From the NCBI RefSeq assembly GCF_030814415.1, contig NZ_JAUSVB010000004.1:406288-470287 (forward strand): a stretch of 64,000 nt of DNA. The letters are read 5' to 3'. Position 1 is the stretch's first letter; each line of letters begins with the position of its first letter. The notes under the pieces were generated by a model that saw only the letters and a program-made list of their open reading frames with translations, ran no database searches and was not told the origin of the DNA. This document shows positions 36,604 through 48,612 of this stretch, in pieces. The position numbers and the translations under genes were made by a program. This DNA comes from Cellulomonas humilata. Its GTDB lineage: Bacteria > Actinomycetota > Actinomycetes > Actinomycetales > Cellulomonadaceae.

Positions 36604-36632
36604 GGCGGCTCGGATGCGAGACCCGAGCCGCC
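36604..36632. terminator. Hairpin between metallopeptidase and small secreted protein gene
   Basis: GGCGGCTCGG pairs with CCGAGCCGCC across a 9-nt loop. It serves the leftward small gene and perhaps the rightward metallopeptidase gene. A second GC-rich hairpin (GCCCCGG/CCGGGGC) lies at about 36551-36565. Confidence 0.65.
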
Positions 36633-36661
36633 GCCTGTGTTGCTCAGGAGGGACGAGCTGG

Positions 36662-36877
36662 CTAGCAGAACGTCTTGGCGGTGGCGTTCTTCATGCTGCC
36701 GCCACCGACGGCCTGAACAAGCTGCCCCACGTTGTCGAACCCGGCCACGCCGCCGGCGTTGACGGTCTTGTGCACCTGGCCGAAGCAGGCAGCCTCGGCG
36801 GGCGCTGCGGAGGCGCTGGCTGCGGAGCCGAGCAGGGCGAGAGCTGCGATGGCCCCCACGGCGAGAATGCGCTTCAT
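36662..36877 (-). CDS. Small secreted two-cysteine protein
   Basis: A 71-residue precursor: a lysine-arginine start, a hydrophobic core ('ILAVGAIAALALLG') and a probable signal peptidase I site after 'SASA', giving a mature chain of about 47 residues. Only two cysteines, C31 near the mature N-terminus and C71 as the last residue, could close the whole chain with one disulfide. The mature part has 'ACFGQVHKTVNAGGVAGFDN' and 'QLVQAVGGGSMKNATAKTFC'. AGAAGGGA lies six bases before ATG. It is monocistronic, with hairpins on both sides. I do not recognise a function. Confidence 0.85.
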   Translation of the reverse strand: MKRILAVGAIAALALLGSAASASAAPAEAACFGQVHKTVNAGGVAGFDNVGQLVQAVGGGSMKNATAKTFC

Positions 36878-36956
36878 CGGACATCCCTTCTGTTGGTGGG
36901 TGCTTGATCACCCGTCCAGACCTCTTCTGCACGAGCGAGGCGTTGGGATGCAGACC

Positions 36957-36973
36957 GGCCAGGCTTCCTGGCC
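36957..36973. repeat. Short inverted repeat upstream of the small secreted gene
   Basis: GGCCAGG-CTT-CCTGGCC, 80 bp before the start codon. A second inverted repeat CGGAC/GTCCG lies near 36981-36998. Either could be a regulator site. Confidence 0.4.
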
Positions 36974-37008
36974 AGACAGACGGACTGCCCGACGTCCGTG
37001 CGGCAACG

Positions 37009-37046
37009 CCGAAGGTCCCGGTCAGCGTGCTGACCGGGACCTTCGG
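37009..37046 (-). terminator. Terminator of the suf operon
   Basis: A perfect 17-bp stem (CCGAAGGTCCCGGTCAG and its complement) with a CGTG loop starts 12 bp after the sufT stop. It is among the strongest hairpins in the window. Confidence 0.88.
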
Positions 37047-37058
37047 TTGTTGGCTGAC

Positions 37059-37384
37059 TCAGATGTTGAAGCCGAGGGCCCGCATCTGCTCGCGGCCGTC
37101 GGGCGTGATCTTCTCCGGGCCCCACGGCGGCATCCAGACCCAGTTGATGCGGAAGCCGTCGACGATGCCGTCGAGGGCCGACGCCGACTGGTCCTCGATG
37201 ACGTCGGTCAGCGGGCAGGCCGCGGACGTCAGCGTCATGTCGATGATCGCGGTGTTCGTCTGGTCGATGACCACGCCGTAGATCAGGCCGAGGTCGACGA
37301 CGTTGATGCCGAGCTCGGGGTCGATGACGTCGCGGAGGGCTTCCTCGACGTCGGCCACCGTGGTCGGTGCGGGTGTGTCCGTGC

Positions 37385-37388
<4 letters not shown>
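37059..37388 (-). CDS. sufT: SufT, MIP18/DUF59 iron-sulfur assembly factor
   Basis: A 109-residue DUF59 protein with 'DVIDPELGINVVDLGLIYGV' and 'MTLTSAACPLTDVIEDQ' (the conserved cysteine), as in mycobacterial Rv1466. It assists maturation of iron-sulfur proteins. Start ATG overlaps the sufU stop (ATGA). Last gene of the operon, followed by a terminator. Confidence 0.93.
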
Positions 37389-40314
<2,926 letters not shown>

Positions 40315-40318
<4 letters not shown>

Positions 40319-41613
40319 GCGCGCTCCGTCGTGAGAGACACCTCGGAACCCTCGACGTGACCGTCGGACAGGGAGTCCAGCACGCTCATCGACTTCTCGA
40401 GCTCGCGCTCGATCGCACCGATGAGGCGCTCCTCGATCGCGGGCACGCCGATCTCGTGGATGAGCTCGGCGAAGAAGCCGCGCACCACGAGCCGACGCGC
40501 GTCGGACTCCGGGATGCCGCGGGCGCGCAGGTAGAAGAGCTGCTCGTCGTCGAACCGGCCGGTCGCGCTCGCGTGGCCGGCGCCCTCGATGAGACCGGTC
40601 TCGATCTCCAGGTTCGGCACCGAGTCGGCGCGGGCGCCGTCGGACAGGACCAGGTTGCGGTTGAGCTCGTACGTGTCGGTGCCCTCGGCGGCGGCCCGGA
40701 TGAGCACGTCACCGACCCACACCGTGTGCGCGCCCTCGCCCTGCAGGGCGCCCTTGTAGGCGACGCGCGAGATGCAGTTGGGCACCGCGTGGTCGACGAA
40801 GAGGCGCTGCTCCTGGTGCTGGCCCGCGTCGGCGAAGTAGAGGCCGAGCATCTTGACGCTCGCGCCCTCGCCGACGAACTCGGCGTCGGGCGTGATCCGC
40901 ACGACGTCGCCGCCGAGCGTCACCGCGATGTGCTTGACGGTCGCGTCGCGGCCGATGCGCAGGCGGTGCGAGGAGGCGTGCACGGAGCCCTCGGCCCAGT
41001 CGTGCACCGTGACGACCGTCAGGTGCGCACCCTCGTCGGCGACGATCTCGACCGTCTCGGTGAGTGCGGCGTGGCCGATGTGGTCGATGACGACGACGGC
41101 CTGCGACAGCGCCTCGGCGTGCACCAGCAGGTGCGTCGCGCTCGGCTCGAGCGCCGCCTCGTGCGTGCCGGCTCCCTCGACGCCCTCGATGCGGATGGAC
41201 GTCACCTCGGAGGCGACGGCCTCCTTCGGGATCGTGACGATCGTGGCCCGCGGGAACGAGGCCCACGCGACGGCCGCGGTCCGGTCACCGGGCTCGCCGG
41301 CCTTACCGAGCCGCGCGTCGTCGCGCTCGACGATCTCGACCTGCACCTCGGGCGCCTCGACGACCGTCGTCAGGACGCCGTGGCCGTCCAGGACGCCGTC
41401 GGTGCCCGCGGCGAACAGCGGCGCGAGCCGGGCGACCGGCGCGAAGCGCCACTCCTCCTCGCGACCGTGCGGCACCGGGAAGTCGGCGACGTCGAAGGAC
41501 GTGGGGCGGGACGCGCGGGAGGCCTCGGGCAGAGGTCCGACCCCGTGCGAGTGGCTCCTGTCGGCGGTTGCCTTGCTGTGGTCCGTCGACAGGGAGTCTG
41601 TGGTGGTCGTCAT
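40315..41613 (-). CDS. sufD: SufD, scaffold subunit
   Basis: A 432-residue SufB/SufD family protein. The N-terminus is variable; 'HGREEEWRFAPVARLAPLF' starts the conserved part, followed by a beta-helix and 'DDEQLFYLRARGIPESDARRLVVRGFFAELIHEI', the family C-terminal motif. With SufB and SufC it forms the assembly scaffold. Start overlaps sufB (TGATG); stop overlaps the Rieske gene. Confidence 0.95.
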
Positions 41614-43064
41614 CAGCCGACGGCCCCTTCCATCTGCAGCTCGATGAGGCGGTTCAGCTCGAGGGCGTACTCCATGGGCAGCTCGCGCGCGATGGGCTCG
41701 ACGAACCCGCGCACGATCATCGCCATGGCCTCGGTCTCGGCCATGCCTCGGGACATCAGGTAGAACAGCTGGTCCTCGCTCACGCGCGACACGGTCGCCT
41801 CGTGGCCCATCGACACGTCGTCCTCACGGACGTCCACGTACGGGTAGGTGTCGGAGCGGGAGATCTGGTCGACCAGGAGGGCGTCGCAGAGCACGTTCGA
41901 CGCGGAGTGGTGGGCGCCCTCGAGCACCTGCACCAGACCGCGGTAGGACGTGCGGCCACCGCCGCGCGCGACCGACTTGGAGACGATCGAGCTGGAGGTG
42001 TGCGGCGCGGCGTGCACCATCTTGGCGCCGGCGTCCTGGTGCTGGCCCGCACCGGCGAACGCGATGGACAGCGTCTCGCCGCGCGCGTGCTCGCCGAGCA
42101 GGTAGATGGCCGGGTACTTCATGGTCACCTTGGAGCCGATGTTGCCGTCGACCCACTCCATGGTCGCGCCCTCGGCCGCGGTCGCCCGCTTGGTGACGAG
42201 GTTGTACACGTTGTTCGACCAGTTCTGGATGGTCGTGTACCGGACGCGCGCGTTCTTCTTGACGATGATCTCGACCACCGCGGAGTGCAGCGAGTCGCTC
42301 GAGTACACCGGAGCGGTACAACCCTCGACGTAGTGCACGTACGAGCCCTCGTCGGCGATGATCAGCGTCCGCTCGAACTGGCCCATGTTCTCGGTGTTGA
42401 TCCGGAAGTAGGCCTGCAGCGGGATCTCGACGTGCACGCCCGGCGGGACGTAGACGAACGAGCCGCCCGACCAGACGGCCGTGTTGAGCGACGCGAACTT
42501 GTTGTCCCCGGGCGGGATGACCGAGCCGAAGTACTGCTCGAAGATCTCCGGGTGCTCACGCAGCGCAGTGTCGGTGTCGAGGAAGATGACGCCCTGCTCC
42601 TCGAGCGACTCCTGGATCTGGTGGTAGACGACCTCGGACTCGTACTGCGCGGCGACGCCGGCGACGAGACGCTGCTTCTCGGCCTCCGGGATGCCCAGAC
42701 GGTCGTACGTGCTCTTGATGTCCTCGGGCAGGTCCTCCCAGCTGGTGGCCTGCTTCTCCGTGGAGCGCACGAAGTACTTGATGTTGTCGAAGTCGATGCC
42801 CGACAGGTCCGAGCCCCACCAGGGCATGGGCTTCTTGTCGAACAGGCGCAGCGACTTCAGGCGCGTCTTGAGCATCCACTCGGGCTCGTTCTTGAGCGCG
42901 GAGATCTCCCGGACCTTGGCCTCGGACAAGCCACGAGTGGCAACCGCGCCCGCGGTGTCGGCGTCGTGCCAGCCGTAGTTGTAGTTCCCGATGGAGGCGA
43001 TGGCCTCGTCCTGGGTCATCTGCGGCGCTGTTGCGGCCGCAGTGCTGTCGGTCTGTGCACTCAT
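41613..43064 (-). CDS. sufB: SufB, scaffold subunit
   Basis: A 483-residue protein. Landmarks are '[14 protein letters not shown]', '[19 protein letters not shown]', '[11 protein letters not shown]' (conserved cysteine) and '[29 protein letters not shown]'. It is colinear with other SufB proteins; the intein of M. tuberculosis SufB is absent. The ATG overlaps the sufR stop (ATGA), so SufR and SufB are coupled. Confidence 0.96.
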   Translation of the reverse strand: MSAQTDSTAAATAPQMTQDEAIASIGNYNYGWHDADTAGAVATRGLSEAKVREISALKNEPEWMLKTRLKSLRLFDKKPMPWWGSDLSGIDFDNIKYFVRSTEKQATSWEDLPEDIKSTYDRLGIPEAEKQRLVAGVAAQYESEVVYHQIQESLEEQGVIFLDTDTALREHPEIFEQYFGSVIPPGDNKFASLNTAVWSGGSFVYVPPGVHVEIPLQAYFRINTENMGQFERTLIIADEGSYVHYVEGCTAPVYSSDSLHSAVVEIIVKKNARVRYTTIQNWSNNVYNLVTKRATAAEGATMEWVDGNIGSKVTMKYPAIYLLGEHARGETLSIAFAGAGQHQDAGAKMVHAAPHTSSSIVSKSVARGGGRTSYRGLVQVLEGAHHSASNVLCDALLVDQISRSDTYPYVDVREDDVSMGHEATVSRVSEDQLFYLMSRGMAETEAMAMIVRGFVEPIARELPMEYALELNRLIELQMEGAVG

Positions 43065-43834
43065 GCTGAATGTCCTTCCACGGAGAGCACGGGGTGGTGG
43101 GCAGGGGCGTGGGGGGTGGAGCTGGTCGTCGGGGTGGTCAGCGGGATGCTCGTGGTGCAGACGTGGCCGCCTCCGGCCAGCGTCGCGAGGCGCTGCACGT
43201 GCACGCCGAGGAGCCGCGAGAACGCCCGCGCCTCGGCCTCGCACAGCGCGGGGAACTCGTGCGCGACGTCCTGCACCGGGCAGTGGCCCTGGCAGAGCTG
43301 CATCGCCATGCCACCGGGGACCGGCCGCGCGGACGCGGCGTACCCGTCGGCGGTGAGCCCGTCGGCCAGGACGCGCACGCGCGCGGCGACGTCGTCCCCG
43401 GCGGCGGCGACGGCCTCGGCGTGCCGCTCCTCCAGGTCGCGCACGCGCTGCTCCGCGAAGCCCTGCACGGCCTGCGGCCCGGCGGTCTCGGCGAGGAAGC
43501 GCAGCGCCTGGCTGGCCAGCTCGGAGTAGCGGTGGGACAGGGCGGCCTGGCCGCGGCTGCTCACGACGTACCGGCGGGCGGGACGTCCACGACCCTTCGG
43601 GCCGCTGGGCCCGGCGGGAGCGTCGTGCACGGTGATCTGGTCGGTGGCCTCGAGGACCCCGAGGTGCCGACGGATCCCGGCGGGCGCGAGGTCGAGCTGC
43701 GCGGCGAGCTCGGCGGCGGAGACCGGGCCGGCGGTCGCGACGATCTGCAGCACGCGCTGGCGGGTCCCCGCGTCGGAGTCCGGCGTGGAGGTGTCCGACA
43801 GGGTGCGGTCGATCGCAGGCAGCGTCGCGTTCAT
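43061..43834 (-). CDS. sufR: SufR, iron-sulfur-sensing repressor of the suf operon
   Basis: A 257-residue winged-helix regulator. The DNA-binding domain (about 25-95) has '[32 protein letters not shown]' and the basic wing '[13 protein letters not shown]'. Cluster ligands are likely among C181, C185, C198 and C226 ('[10 protein letters not shown]', 'ALCEAEA', 'HVCTTS'). When cluster-loaded it should repress suf through the palindrome at 43902-43931. Start 43834 is taken for GGAGG five bases upstream; a GTG at 43840 is the alternative. Confidence 0.94.
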   Translation of the reverse strand: MNATLPAIDRTLSDTSTPDSDAGTRQRVLQIVATAGPVSAAELAAQLDLAPAGIRRHLGVLEATDQITVHDAPAGPSGPKGRGRPARRYVVSSRGQAALSHRYSELASQALRFLAETAGPQAVQGFAEQRVRDLEERHAEAVAAAGDDVAARVRVLADGLTADGYAASARPVPGGMAMQLCQGHCPVQDVAHEFPALCEAEARAFSRLLGVHVQRLATLAGGGHVCTTSIPLTTPTTSSTPHAPAHHPVLSVEGHSA

Positions 43835-43901
43835 GCACACCTCCGTCGGGTCAGGTCCGGTCTCAGCGGCCGCGCAGCATCCGTGCGAGAACTAGGGCCG
43901 C

Positions 43902-43931
43902 GATATTGGCAACATCCTTGTTGCCAATATC
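43902..43931. promoter_or_regulatory. SufR-type operator between sufR and the ABC-ctaA genes
   Basis: Perfect inverted repeat: 12-bp arms GATATTGGCAAC and its complement, 6-bp spacer. It lies 67 bp before sufR (leftward) and 83 bp before the rightward ABC gene. It is the only long A/T-containing palindrome in this region, and fits SufR autoregulation; whether the rightward genes are also controlled is open. Confidence 0.88.
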
Positions 43932-44000
43932 CATCCCTGCAAGCAAGGAGACCCTTCGCTCGGGTCGCGTCCGTCACACGGCACGGTCGCCAGGGCGCCC

Positions 44001-44006
44001 TAGACT
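44001..44006 (+). promoter_or_regulatory. Leaderless-type -10 (TAGACT)
   Basis: The hexamer ends 8 nt before the GTG at 44015. Confidence 0.55.
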
Positions 44007-44014
44007 TCCCTCTC

Positions 44015-44929
44015 GTGCCCGACTCCCCCGCGCTCGAGATCTCCGGGCTCGTCAAGCGCTACGGCGGCCGTGCCGTCGTCGACGGGCTCGACCTCGTCGC
44101 CCACCACGGCCAGGTGACCGCGGTCCTCGGACCCAACGGCGCGGGCAAGACGACGACGGTCGAGTGCTGCGAGGGCCTGCGGGAGCCCGACGGCGGCAGC
44201 GTGCGCGTGCTGGGCCTCGACCCGGTGACCCAGCCCCGCGACCTCCGGCCGCGCGTGGGCGTCATGCTGCAGGACGGCGGCCTGCCGACGGGCGTCCGGG
44301 CGCACGAGATGCTCGCGCACGTCTCCCGGATGTACGCCGACCCGCGGGACCTGGGCGAGCTCACCGAGCGCCTCGGTCTCGGGTCGTTCGCGCGCACCAC
44401 CGTCCGGCGGCTGTCCGGGGGCCAGCGACAGCGGCTCGCGCTCGCTGCGGCGATCGTCGGCCGGCCCGAGGTCGTGTTCCTCGACGAGCCCAGCGCCGGG
44501 ATGGACCCGCAGACCCGGCACGCGGTCTGGGACCTGGTGCGCGAGCTGCGCGACGAGGGCGTCGCCGTCGTGCTCACCACCCACCTGATGGACGAGGCGG
44601 AGGACCTCGCCGACCAGGTCGTCGTCGTCGACCACGGCCGCGTCATCGCCCACGGCTCGGTGCCGTCGCTCGTGTCCTCGGCCGAGGACCGGACCCTGCG
44701 GCTCGAGACCGCCCCCGGGCTCGACCTGCACGCCGCGCTCGGCGCGGGCTTCGTCGTCACCGAGCCGCGCGACGGGTCCTACACCGTCACCGGCGCCGTC
44801 GACCCCGACGCGGTCGCCGCCGTCACCGCCTGGCTCGCCACGCAGGGCGCGCTGGCGACGCAGCTGACCGTCGGGCGCCGCACCCTCGAGGACGTGTTCC
44901 TCGACCTGACCGGAAGGAACCTGCGATGA
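44015..44929 (+). CDS. ABC transporter ATPase linked to suf/ctaA
   Basis: A 304-residue ABC-2 type ATPase: Walker A 'GPNGAGKTTTVECCEGL', signature 'RLSGGQRQRLALAAAI', Walker B 'VVFLDEPSAGMD', H-loop 'LTTHLMDEAEDL', then a C-terminal domain. Together with the next gene it matches the Rv1458c-Rv1457c exporter that lies by ctaA and suf in mycobacteria. Substrate unknown. The GTG start is fixed by the promoter hexamer; the stop overlaps the permease (ATGA). Confidence 0.9.
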   Translation: MPDSPALEISGLVKRYGGRAVVDGLDLVAHHGQVTAVLGPNGAGKTTTVECCEGLREPDGGSVRVLGLDPVTQPRDLRPRVGVMLQDGGLPTGVRAHEMLAHVSRMYADPRDLGELTERLGLGSFARTTVRRLSGGQRQRLALAAAIVGRPEVVFLDEPSAGMDPQTRHAVWDLVRELRDEGVAVVLTTHLMDEAEDLADQVVVVDHGRVIAHGSVPSLVSSAEDRTLRLETAPGLDLHAALGAGFVVTEPRDGSYTVTGAVDPDAVAAVTAWLATQGALATQLTVGRRTLEDVFLDLTGRNLR

Positions 44930-45675
44930 GCGCGCCCGCCTCCACCCGCCGCCGCGTCCTCGCCCAGACCTCCTTCGAGGCCCGCGCCATCCTGCGCAAC
45001 GGCGAGCAGCTGCTGGTCACGATCATCGTGCCCGTGCTGGTGCTCGTCGGGCTGACGCGGGTGACCGGGATCGAGCTCGACACCGGCGGCGCCAGCCGGA
45101 TCGACTTCCTGACCCCCGGCATCCTCGCCCTGGCGGTGATGACCACGTCGTTCACGTCGCAGGCCATCGCCTCGTCGTTCGACCGTCGCAACGGCGTCCT
45201 GCGACTGCTCTCGACGACGCCGCTGGGCCGCGGCGGGCTGCTCGCGGGCAAGGTGCTCGGCGTCCTCGTCGTGGAGGTCGTCCAGGTCGTCGTCATCGGA
45301 ATGACCGCGCTGCTGCTCGGCTGGCACCCCGACCTCGCCGGGATCGCGCTCGCCATGGTCGCGATCGTGCTCGGGACCGCCGCCTTCACCTCCCTCGCCC
45401 TGCTCGTCGCTGGGACCCTGCGCGCGGAGGCGGTCCTCGCCGTCGCGAACCTGCTGCTGCTCGTGCTCGCGGTCGCCGGCGGCGTCATCATCCCGGCCAG
45501 CCAGCTCCCCGGCCCGATGGCCCACATCGCCCTGCTGCTGCCGTCCGGAGCGCTCGGCGAGGCCATGCGCGAGACCCTGATGCACGGCGTCCTGCCCGGG
45601 TGGTCGGTCGTGGTCCTCGTCGGCTGGACCGCCGCGCTCGGGTGGGGCGCGAGCCGCCTGTTCCGCTGGCACTGA
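44926..45675 (+). CDS. ABC-2 type permease
   Basis: A 249-residue protein with six hydrophobic segments ('LLVTIIVPVLVLVGLTRV', 'TPGILALAVMTTSFTSQAIA' and so on). 'FDRRNGVLRLLSTTPLGRGGLLAGKVLG' is the cytoplasmic coupling motif of ABC-2 permeases. It works with the preceding ATPase and lies before ctaA; a role in oxidase assembly or heme handling is a guess from context. Confidence 0.88.
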   Translation: MSAPASTRRRVLAQTSFEARAILRNGEQLLVTIIVPVLVLVGLTRVTGIELDTGGASRIDFLTPGILALAVMTTSFTSQAIASSFDRRNGVLRLLSTTPLGRGGLLAGKVLGVLVVEVVQVVVIGMTALLLGWHPDLAGIALAMVAIVLGTAAFTSLALLVAGTLRAEAVLAVANLLLLVLAVAGGVIIPASQLPGPMAHIALLLPSGALGEAMRETLMHGVLPGWSVVVLVGWTAALGWGASRLFRWH

Positions 45676-45728
45676 CCGGTGTGACGAGCCTCCCGCGTGG
45701 ACCGGTCAGGGGCCGACCGGCCGGACCG

Positions 45729-45734
45729 TAGGCT
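45729..45734 (+). promoter_or_regulatory. Leaderless-type -10 of ctaA (TAGGCT)
   Basis: The hexamer ends 7 nt before the GTG at 45742. Confidence 0.55.
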
Positions 45735-45741
45735 GGTCGTC

Positions 45742-46671
45742 GTGAGCTCGTCCCCCGCCCTCGAGACCGACGCGTCGACCCTGGACCGGTTCCGCGACCG
45801 GTGGACCTGGACCGCAGTCGTCGCCAACCTCGTCGGCCAGGTCCTCATCATCGTCACCGGCGGCGCCGTGCGGCTCACCGGCTCCGGCCTGGGGTGCTCG
45901 ACGTGGCCCGAGTGCGAGCCGGGCGAGTTCACGCCGCGGTTCCACGACGCGACGTCGATCCACCCGTTCATCGAGTTCGGCAACCGCACCGTCAGCGGGC
46001 TGCTCGTGGCCGTCGCGACGGTCGTCGCCGTGCTGGTGGTCCTCGACCGTCGCCGCCCCTGGTCGTACCGCCGGCTGGGCCTGGTCCCCGTGGTGGGCGT
46101 GCTGCTCCAGGCGGTCATCGGCGGCATCACGGTGCTCGTCGACCTGCACCCCGCGATCGTCGGCGGCCACCTGCTCATCTCGATGGCGCTGGTCGCGTTC
46201 TCCACGTGGTTGGTCGTGCGCACGAGCGAGGGCGACGGTCCGGCCGTGCCGCTGGTCGACCGGACCACCCGGCTCCTCGTCCGGGTGCTCACCGCGCTCA
46301 CCGCCGTGGTCCTGGTGCTCGGTGTCGTCGTCACGGGCGCCGGACCGCACTCGGGGGACGACGAGGTGGGCTACCGGTTCGACGTCGACCCGTGGACCAT
46401 GTCGAAGCTGCACGCCGCCTCGGTCTGGGCGTTCATCGTCGTGCTCGTCGTCGTGCTGGTCCTCCTGCACCGTCGCGGTGTCTCGGGCCGGCCCTGGACC
46501 ACCGGGCTCGTGCTCCTGGCCGTCACGCTCGCGCAGGGCGCCATCGGCTACGTCCAGCTGTTCACCGGACTGCCGATCGGCCTGGTCAACCTGCACATGC
46601 TCGGCGCCGCCCTGCTGGCGACGGCAGTCACGTTCTTCGTCGGGAGCCTGCGCACGCGCGTCAGCCTGTAG
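45742..46671 (+). CDS. ctaA: Heme A synthase (CtaA/COX15)
   Basis: A 309-residue protein with eight predicted membrane helices that converts heme O to heme A for cytochrome oxidase. Hallmarks: 'VTGGAVRLTGSGLGCSTWPEC' with the extracellular cysteine pair, 'HPFIEFGNRTVSGLL' (heme-ligand histidine), 'VGGHLLISM', 'KLHAASVW' and 'LVNLHMLGAALLA'. The GTG at 45742 is chosen because of the promoter spacing. Works with SURF1 found at 30856-31815. Confidence 0.94.
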   Translation: MSSSPALETDASTLDRFRDRWTWTAVVANLVGQVLIIVTGGAVRLTGSGLGCSTWPECEPGEFTPRFHDATSIHPFIEFGNRTVSGLLVAVATVVAVLVVLDRRRPWSYRRLGLVPVVGVLLQAVIGGITVLVDLHPAIVGGHLLISMALVAFSTWLVVRTSEGDGPAVPLVDRTTRLLVRVLTALTAVVLVLGVVVTGAGPHSGDDEVGYRFDVDPWTMSKLHAASVWAFIVVLVVVLVLLHRRGVSGRPWTTGLVLLAVTLAQGAIGYVQLFTGLPIGLVNLHMLGAALLATAVTFFVGSLRTRVSL

Positions 46672-46717
46672 CCCCTGCTTGTCCGGTTTTCCCTGTTCGG
46701 GTGTCAGAGGTCTCTTC

Positions 46718-46723
46718 TAGCCT
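46718..46723 (+). promoter_or_regulatory. Leaderless-type -10 (TAGCCT)
   Basis: The hexamer ends 6 nt before the ATG at 46730. Confidence 0.55.
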
Positions 46724-46729
46724 CGGTCC

Positions 46730-47761
46730 ATGGCAGACGCGATCACCGCAACGGGACTCGTCAAGAGGTACAAGACCGTCACGGCCCTCGACGGGGTCGA
46801 TCTCGCCGTACCGACCGGCTCGGTGCTGGGCCTGCTCGGGCCCAACGGCGCTGGCAAGACCACCATCGTCCGCATCCTGACCACCCTCCTGCAGCCCGAC
46901 GAGGGCTCCGCGACCGTCGCCGGGGTGGACGTCCTGGCCAGGCCGCGGGACGTGCGCCGGCGCATCGGGCTGTCCGGACAGTACGCGGCCGTCGACGAGT
47001 ACCTCACCGGCTTCGAGAACCTCGACATGATCGGCCGGCTGTACCACCTGGGCGTCAAGCGCTCCCGGGAGCGGGCGCGCGAGCTGCTCGCGTCGTTCCG
47101 GCTCGAGGACGCCGCCGACCGTCCGTCCAAGACGTACTCGGGCGGCATGCGCCGCAGGCTCGACCTCGCCGGTGCGCTCGTGGCGGACCCACCGATCATC
47201 TTCCTCGACGAGCCGACCACGGGCCTGGACCCCCGCGGGCGTACCGAGATGTGGGAGGTGATCCAGAACCTCGTCGCCGGCGGGACGACCCTCCTGCTGA
47301 CCACGCAGTACCTGGAGGAGGCCGACCTGCTGGCCGACGACATCGTGGTCATCGACCACGGAAAGATCATCGCGCAGGGCACGGCCGACCAGCTGAAGAT
47401 GCAGGTCGGCGGCGAGCGCCTCGAGCTCACCGTCCGGGACCCGGCGACCCTGCACGCCGCCCGGGACCTCCTCGAGCCACTCGGGGTCGGCAAGGCCGGG
47501 CTGGACGAGGGCCGTCGCACCCTGCTCATGCCGATCGCCGGCGGAGCGCAGGTGCTCACCGAGGCGCTGCGGGTCCTCGACGACGCGCAGATCGGGATCG
47601 ACGACGTCGGGCTGCGCCGACCCACGCTCGACGACGTGTTCCTGTCCCTGACGGGGCACGCGAGCGAGGAGGACACCCCACCACCGGACGCTCCCGTAGC
47701 GACGCCGACGCAACCCGGCCGGCACGCGGCCACCGACGAGTCCTCCACCGGAGGTGCCTGA
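46730..47761 (+). CDS. DrrA-like ABC exporter ATPase
   Basis: A 343-residue ATPase of the daunorubicin-resistance (DrrA) group. Walker A 'GPNGAGKTTIVRIL', signature 'TYSGGMRRRLDLAGAL', Walker B 'IIFLDEPTTGLD', and 'TTQYLEEADLLADDI' are DrrA-type. The C-terminal domain ends 'LRRPTLDDVFLSLTGH' followed by a low-complexity tail. Substrates are usually lipids or antibiotics. The stop and the permease start form TGATG. Confidence 0.91.
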   Translation: MADAITATGLVKRYKTVTALDGVDLAVPTGSVLGLLGPNGAGKTTIVRILTTLLQPDEGSATVAGVDVLARPRDVRRRIGLSGQYAAVDEYLTGFENLDMIGRLYHLGVKRSRERARELLASFRLEDAADRPSKTYSGGMRRRLDLAGALVADPPIIFLDEPTTGLDPRGRTEMWEVIQNLVAGGTTLLLTTQYLEEADLLADDIVVIDHGKIIAQGTADQLKMQVGGERLELTVRDPATLHAARDLLEPLGVGKAGLDEGRRTLLMPIAGGAQVLTEALRVLDDAQIGIDDVGLRRPTLDDVFLSLTGHASEEDTPPPDAPVATPTQPGRHAATDESSTGGA

Positions 47762-48573
47762 TGGCCGCGCCCACCGTCTTCTCGGACGCCTATGTCGTCG
47801 CCCGGCGCAACATCATCAAGATCAAGCGCGTCCCCGACCTGCTGGTCTTCACCACGTTGTCGCCGATCATGTTCGTCCTGCTCTTCGCGTTCGTCTTCGG
47901 CGGGGCGATCGCGGTGCCCGGCGGGACCGACCCGGACGCGTACCGGGAGTTCCTGATGGCCGGGATCTTCGCGCAGACCGTCATCTTCGGGGCCACGATC
48001 ACCGGCGCCGGGCTGGCCGAGGACGTCAAGAAGGGCATCATCGACCGGTTCCGCTCGTTGCCCATGGCACCGTCGGCGGTACTCACCGGCCGCACGATCT
48101 CCGATGTCGCCAACAACGTCCTCGTGCTCATCGTCATGTCGCTGACCGGGCTGCTGGTCGGGTGGGCCATCCACAGCTCGCCCATCGAGGCAGCCCTCGG
48201 CTACCTGCTGCTCCTCATCTTCGCGTACGCGGTCTCGTGGATCATGGCGTGGCTCGGCATGCTCGTGCCCAGCGTCGAGGTGTTCAACAACGCCACGTTC
48301 ATCGTGATCTTCCCGCTGACGTTCGTGGCCAACACCTTCGTGCCGCTCGAGACGCTGCCCGCTCCCCTGCAGACGTTCGCCGAGTGGAACCCGGTCTCGG
48401 CGGTGACCCAGGCCTCCCGCGAGCTGTTCGGCAACATCCCCGAAGGCGTCCCGACCCCGGACGCGTGGCCGCTGCAGAACCCGGTGCTCTACACGCTGAT
48501 CTGGTCCGCGATCTTCATCATCGTGTTCGTCCCGCTGGCCAACTACCAGTACCGGCGCTCGACCAGCCGCTGA
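47761..48573 (+). CDS. DrrB-like ABC exporter permease
   Basis: A 270-residue ABC-2 permease with six membrane segments. 'ARRNIIKIKRVPDLLVFTTLSPIMFVLLFAFVFGG' opens the domain; 'EDVKKGIIDRFRSLPMAPSAVLTGRTISD' is the coupling region and 'VFNNATFIVIFPLTFVANTFVPLETLP' the DrrB signature. It forms an exporter with the preceding ATPase. A bidirectional terminator follows within 8 bp. Confidence 0.92.
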   Translation: MAAPTVFSDAYVVARRNIIKIKRVPDLLVFTTLSPIMFVLLFAFVFGGAIAVPGGTDPDAYREFLMAGIFAQTVIFGATITGAGLAEDVKKGIIDRFRSLPMAPSAVLTGRTISDVANNVLVLIVMSLTGLLVGWAIHSSPIEAALGYLLLLIFAYAVSWIMAWLGMLVPSVEVFNNATFIVIFPLTFVANTFVPLETLPAPLQTFAEWNPVSAVTQASRELFGNIPEGVPTPDAWPLQNPVLYTLIWSAIFIIVFVPLANYQYRRSTSR

Positions 48574-48580
48574 CGACGAC

Positions 48581-48608
48581 GCCGCCCTCTCCGACGGGAG
48601 AGGGCGGC
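48581..48608. terminator. Bidirectional terminator between drrB-like and NUDIX genes
   Basis: A perfect 12-bp stem, GCCGCCCTCTCC with its complement, and a GACG loop, between two convergent stops. Confidence 0.88.
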
Positions 48609-48612
48609 AGGG

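Noticed and set aside
41613..43064. Possible intein in sufB
   Set aside because: The protein is colinear with intein-free SufB; mycobacterial SufB carries one but nothing is inserted here.
43834..43861. GTG at 43840 as sufR start
   Set aside because: The ATG at 43834 is better spaced from GGAGG.
44823..46334. Leftward 503-codon frame opposite the ABC permease and ctaA
   Set aside because: Ser/Thr/Arg-rich shadow, no family match; the rightward genes have clear motifs.
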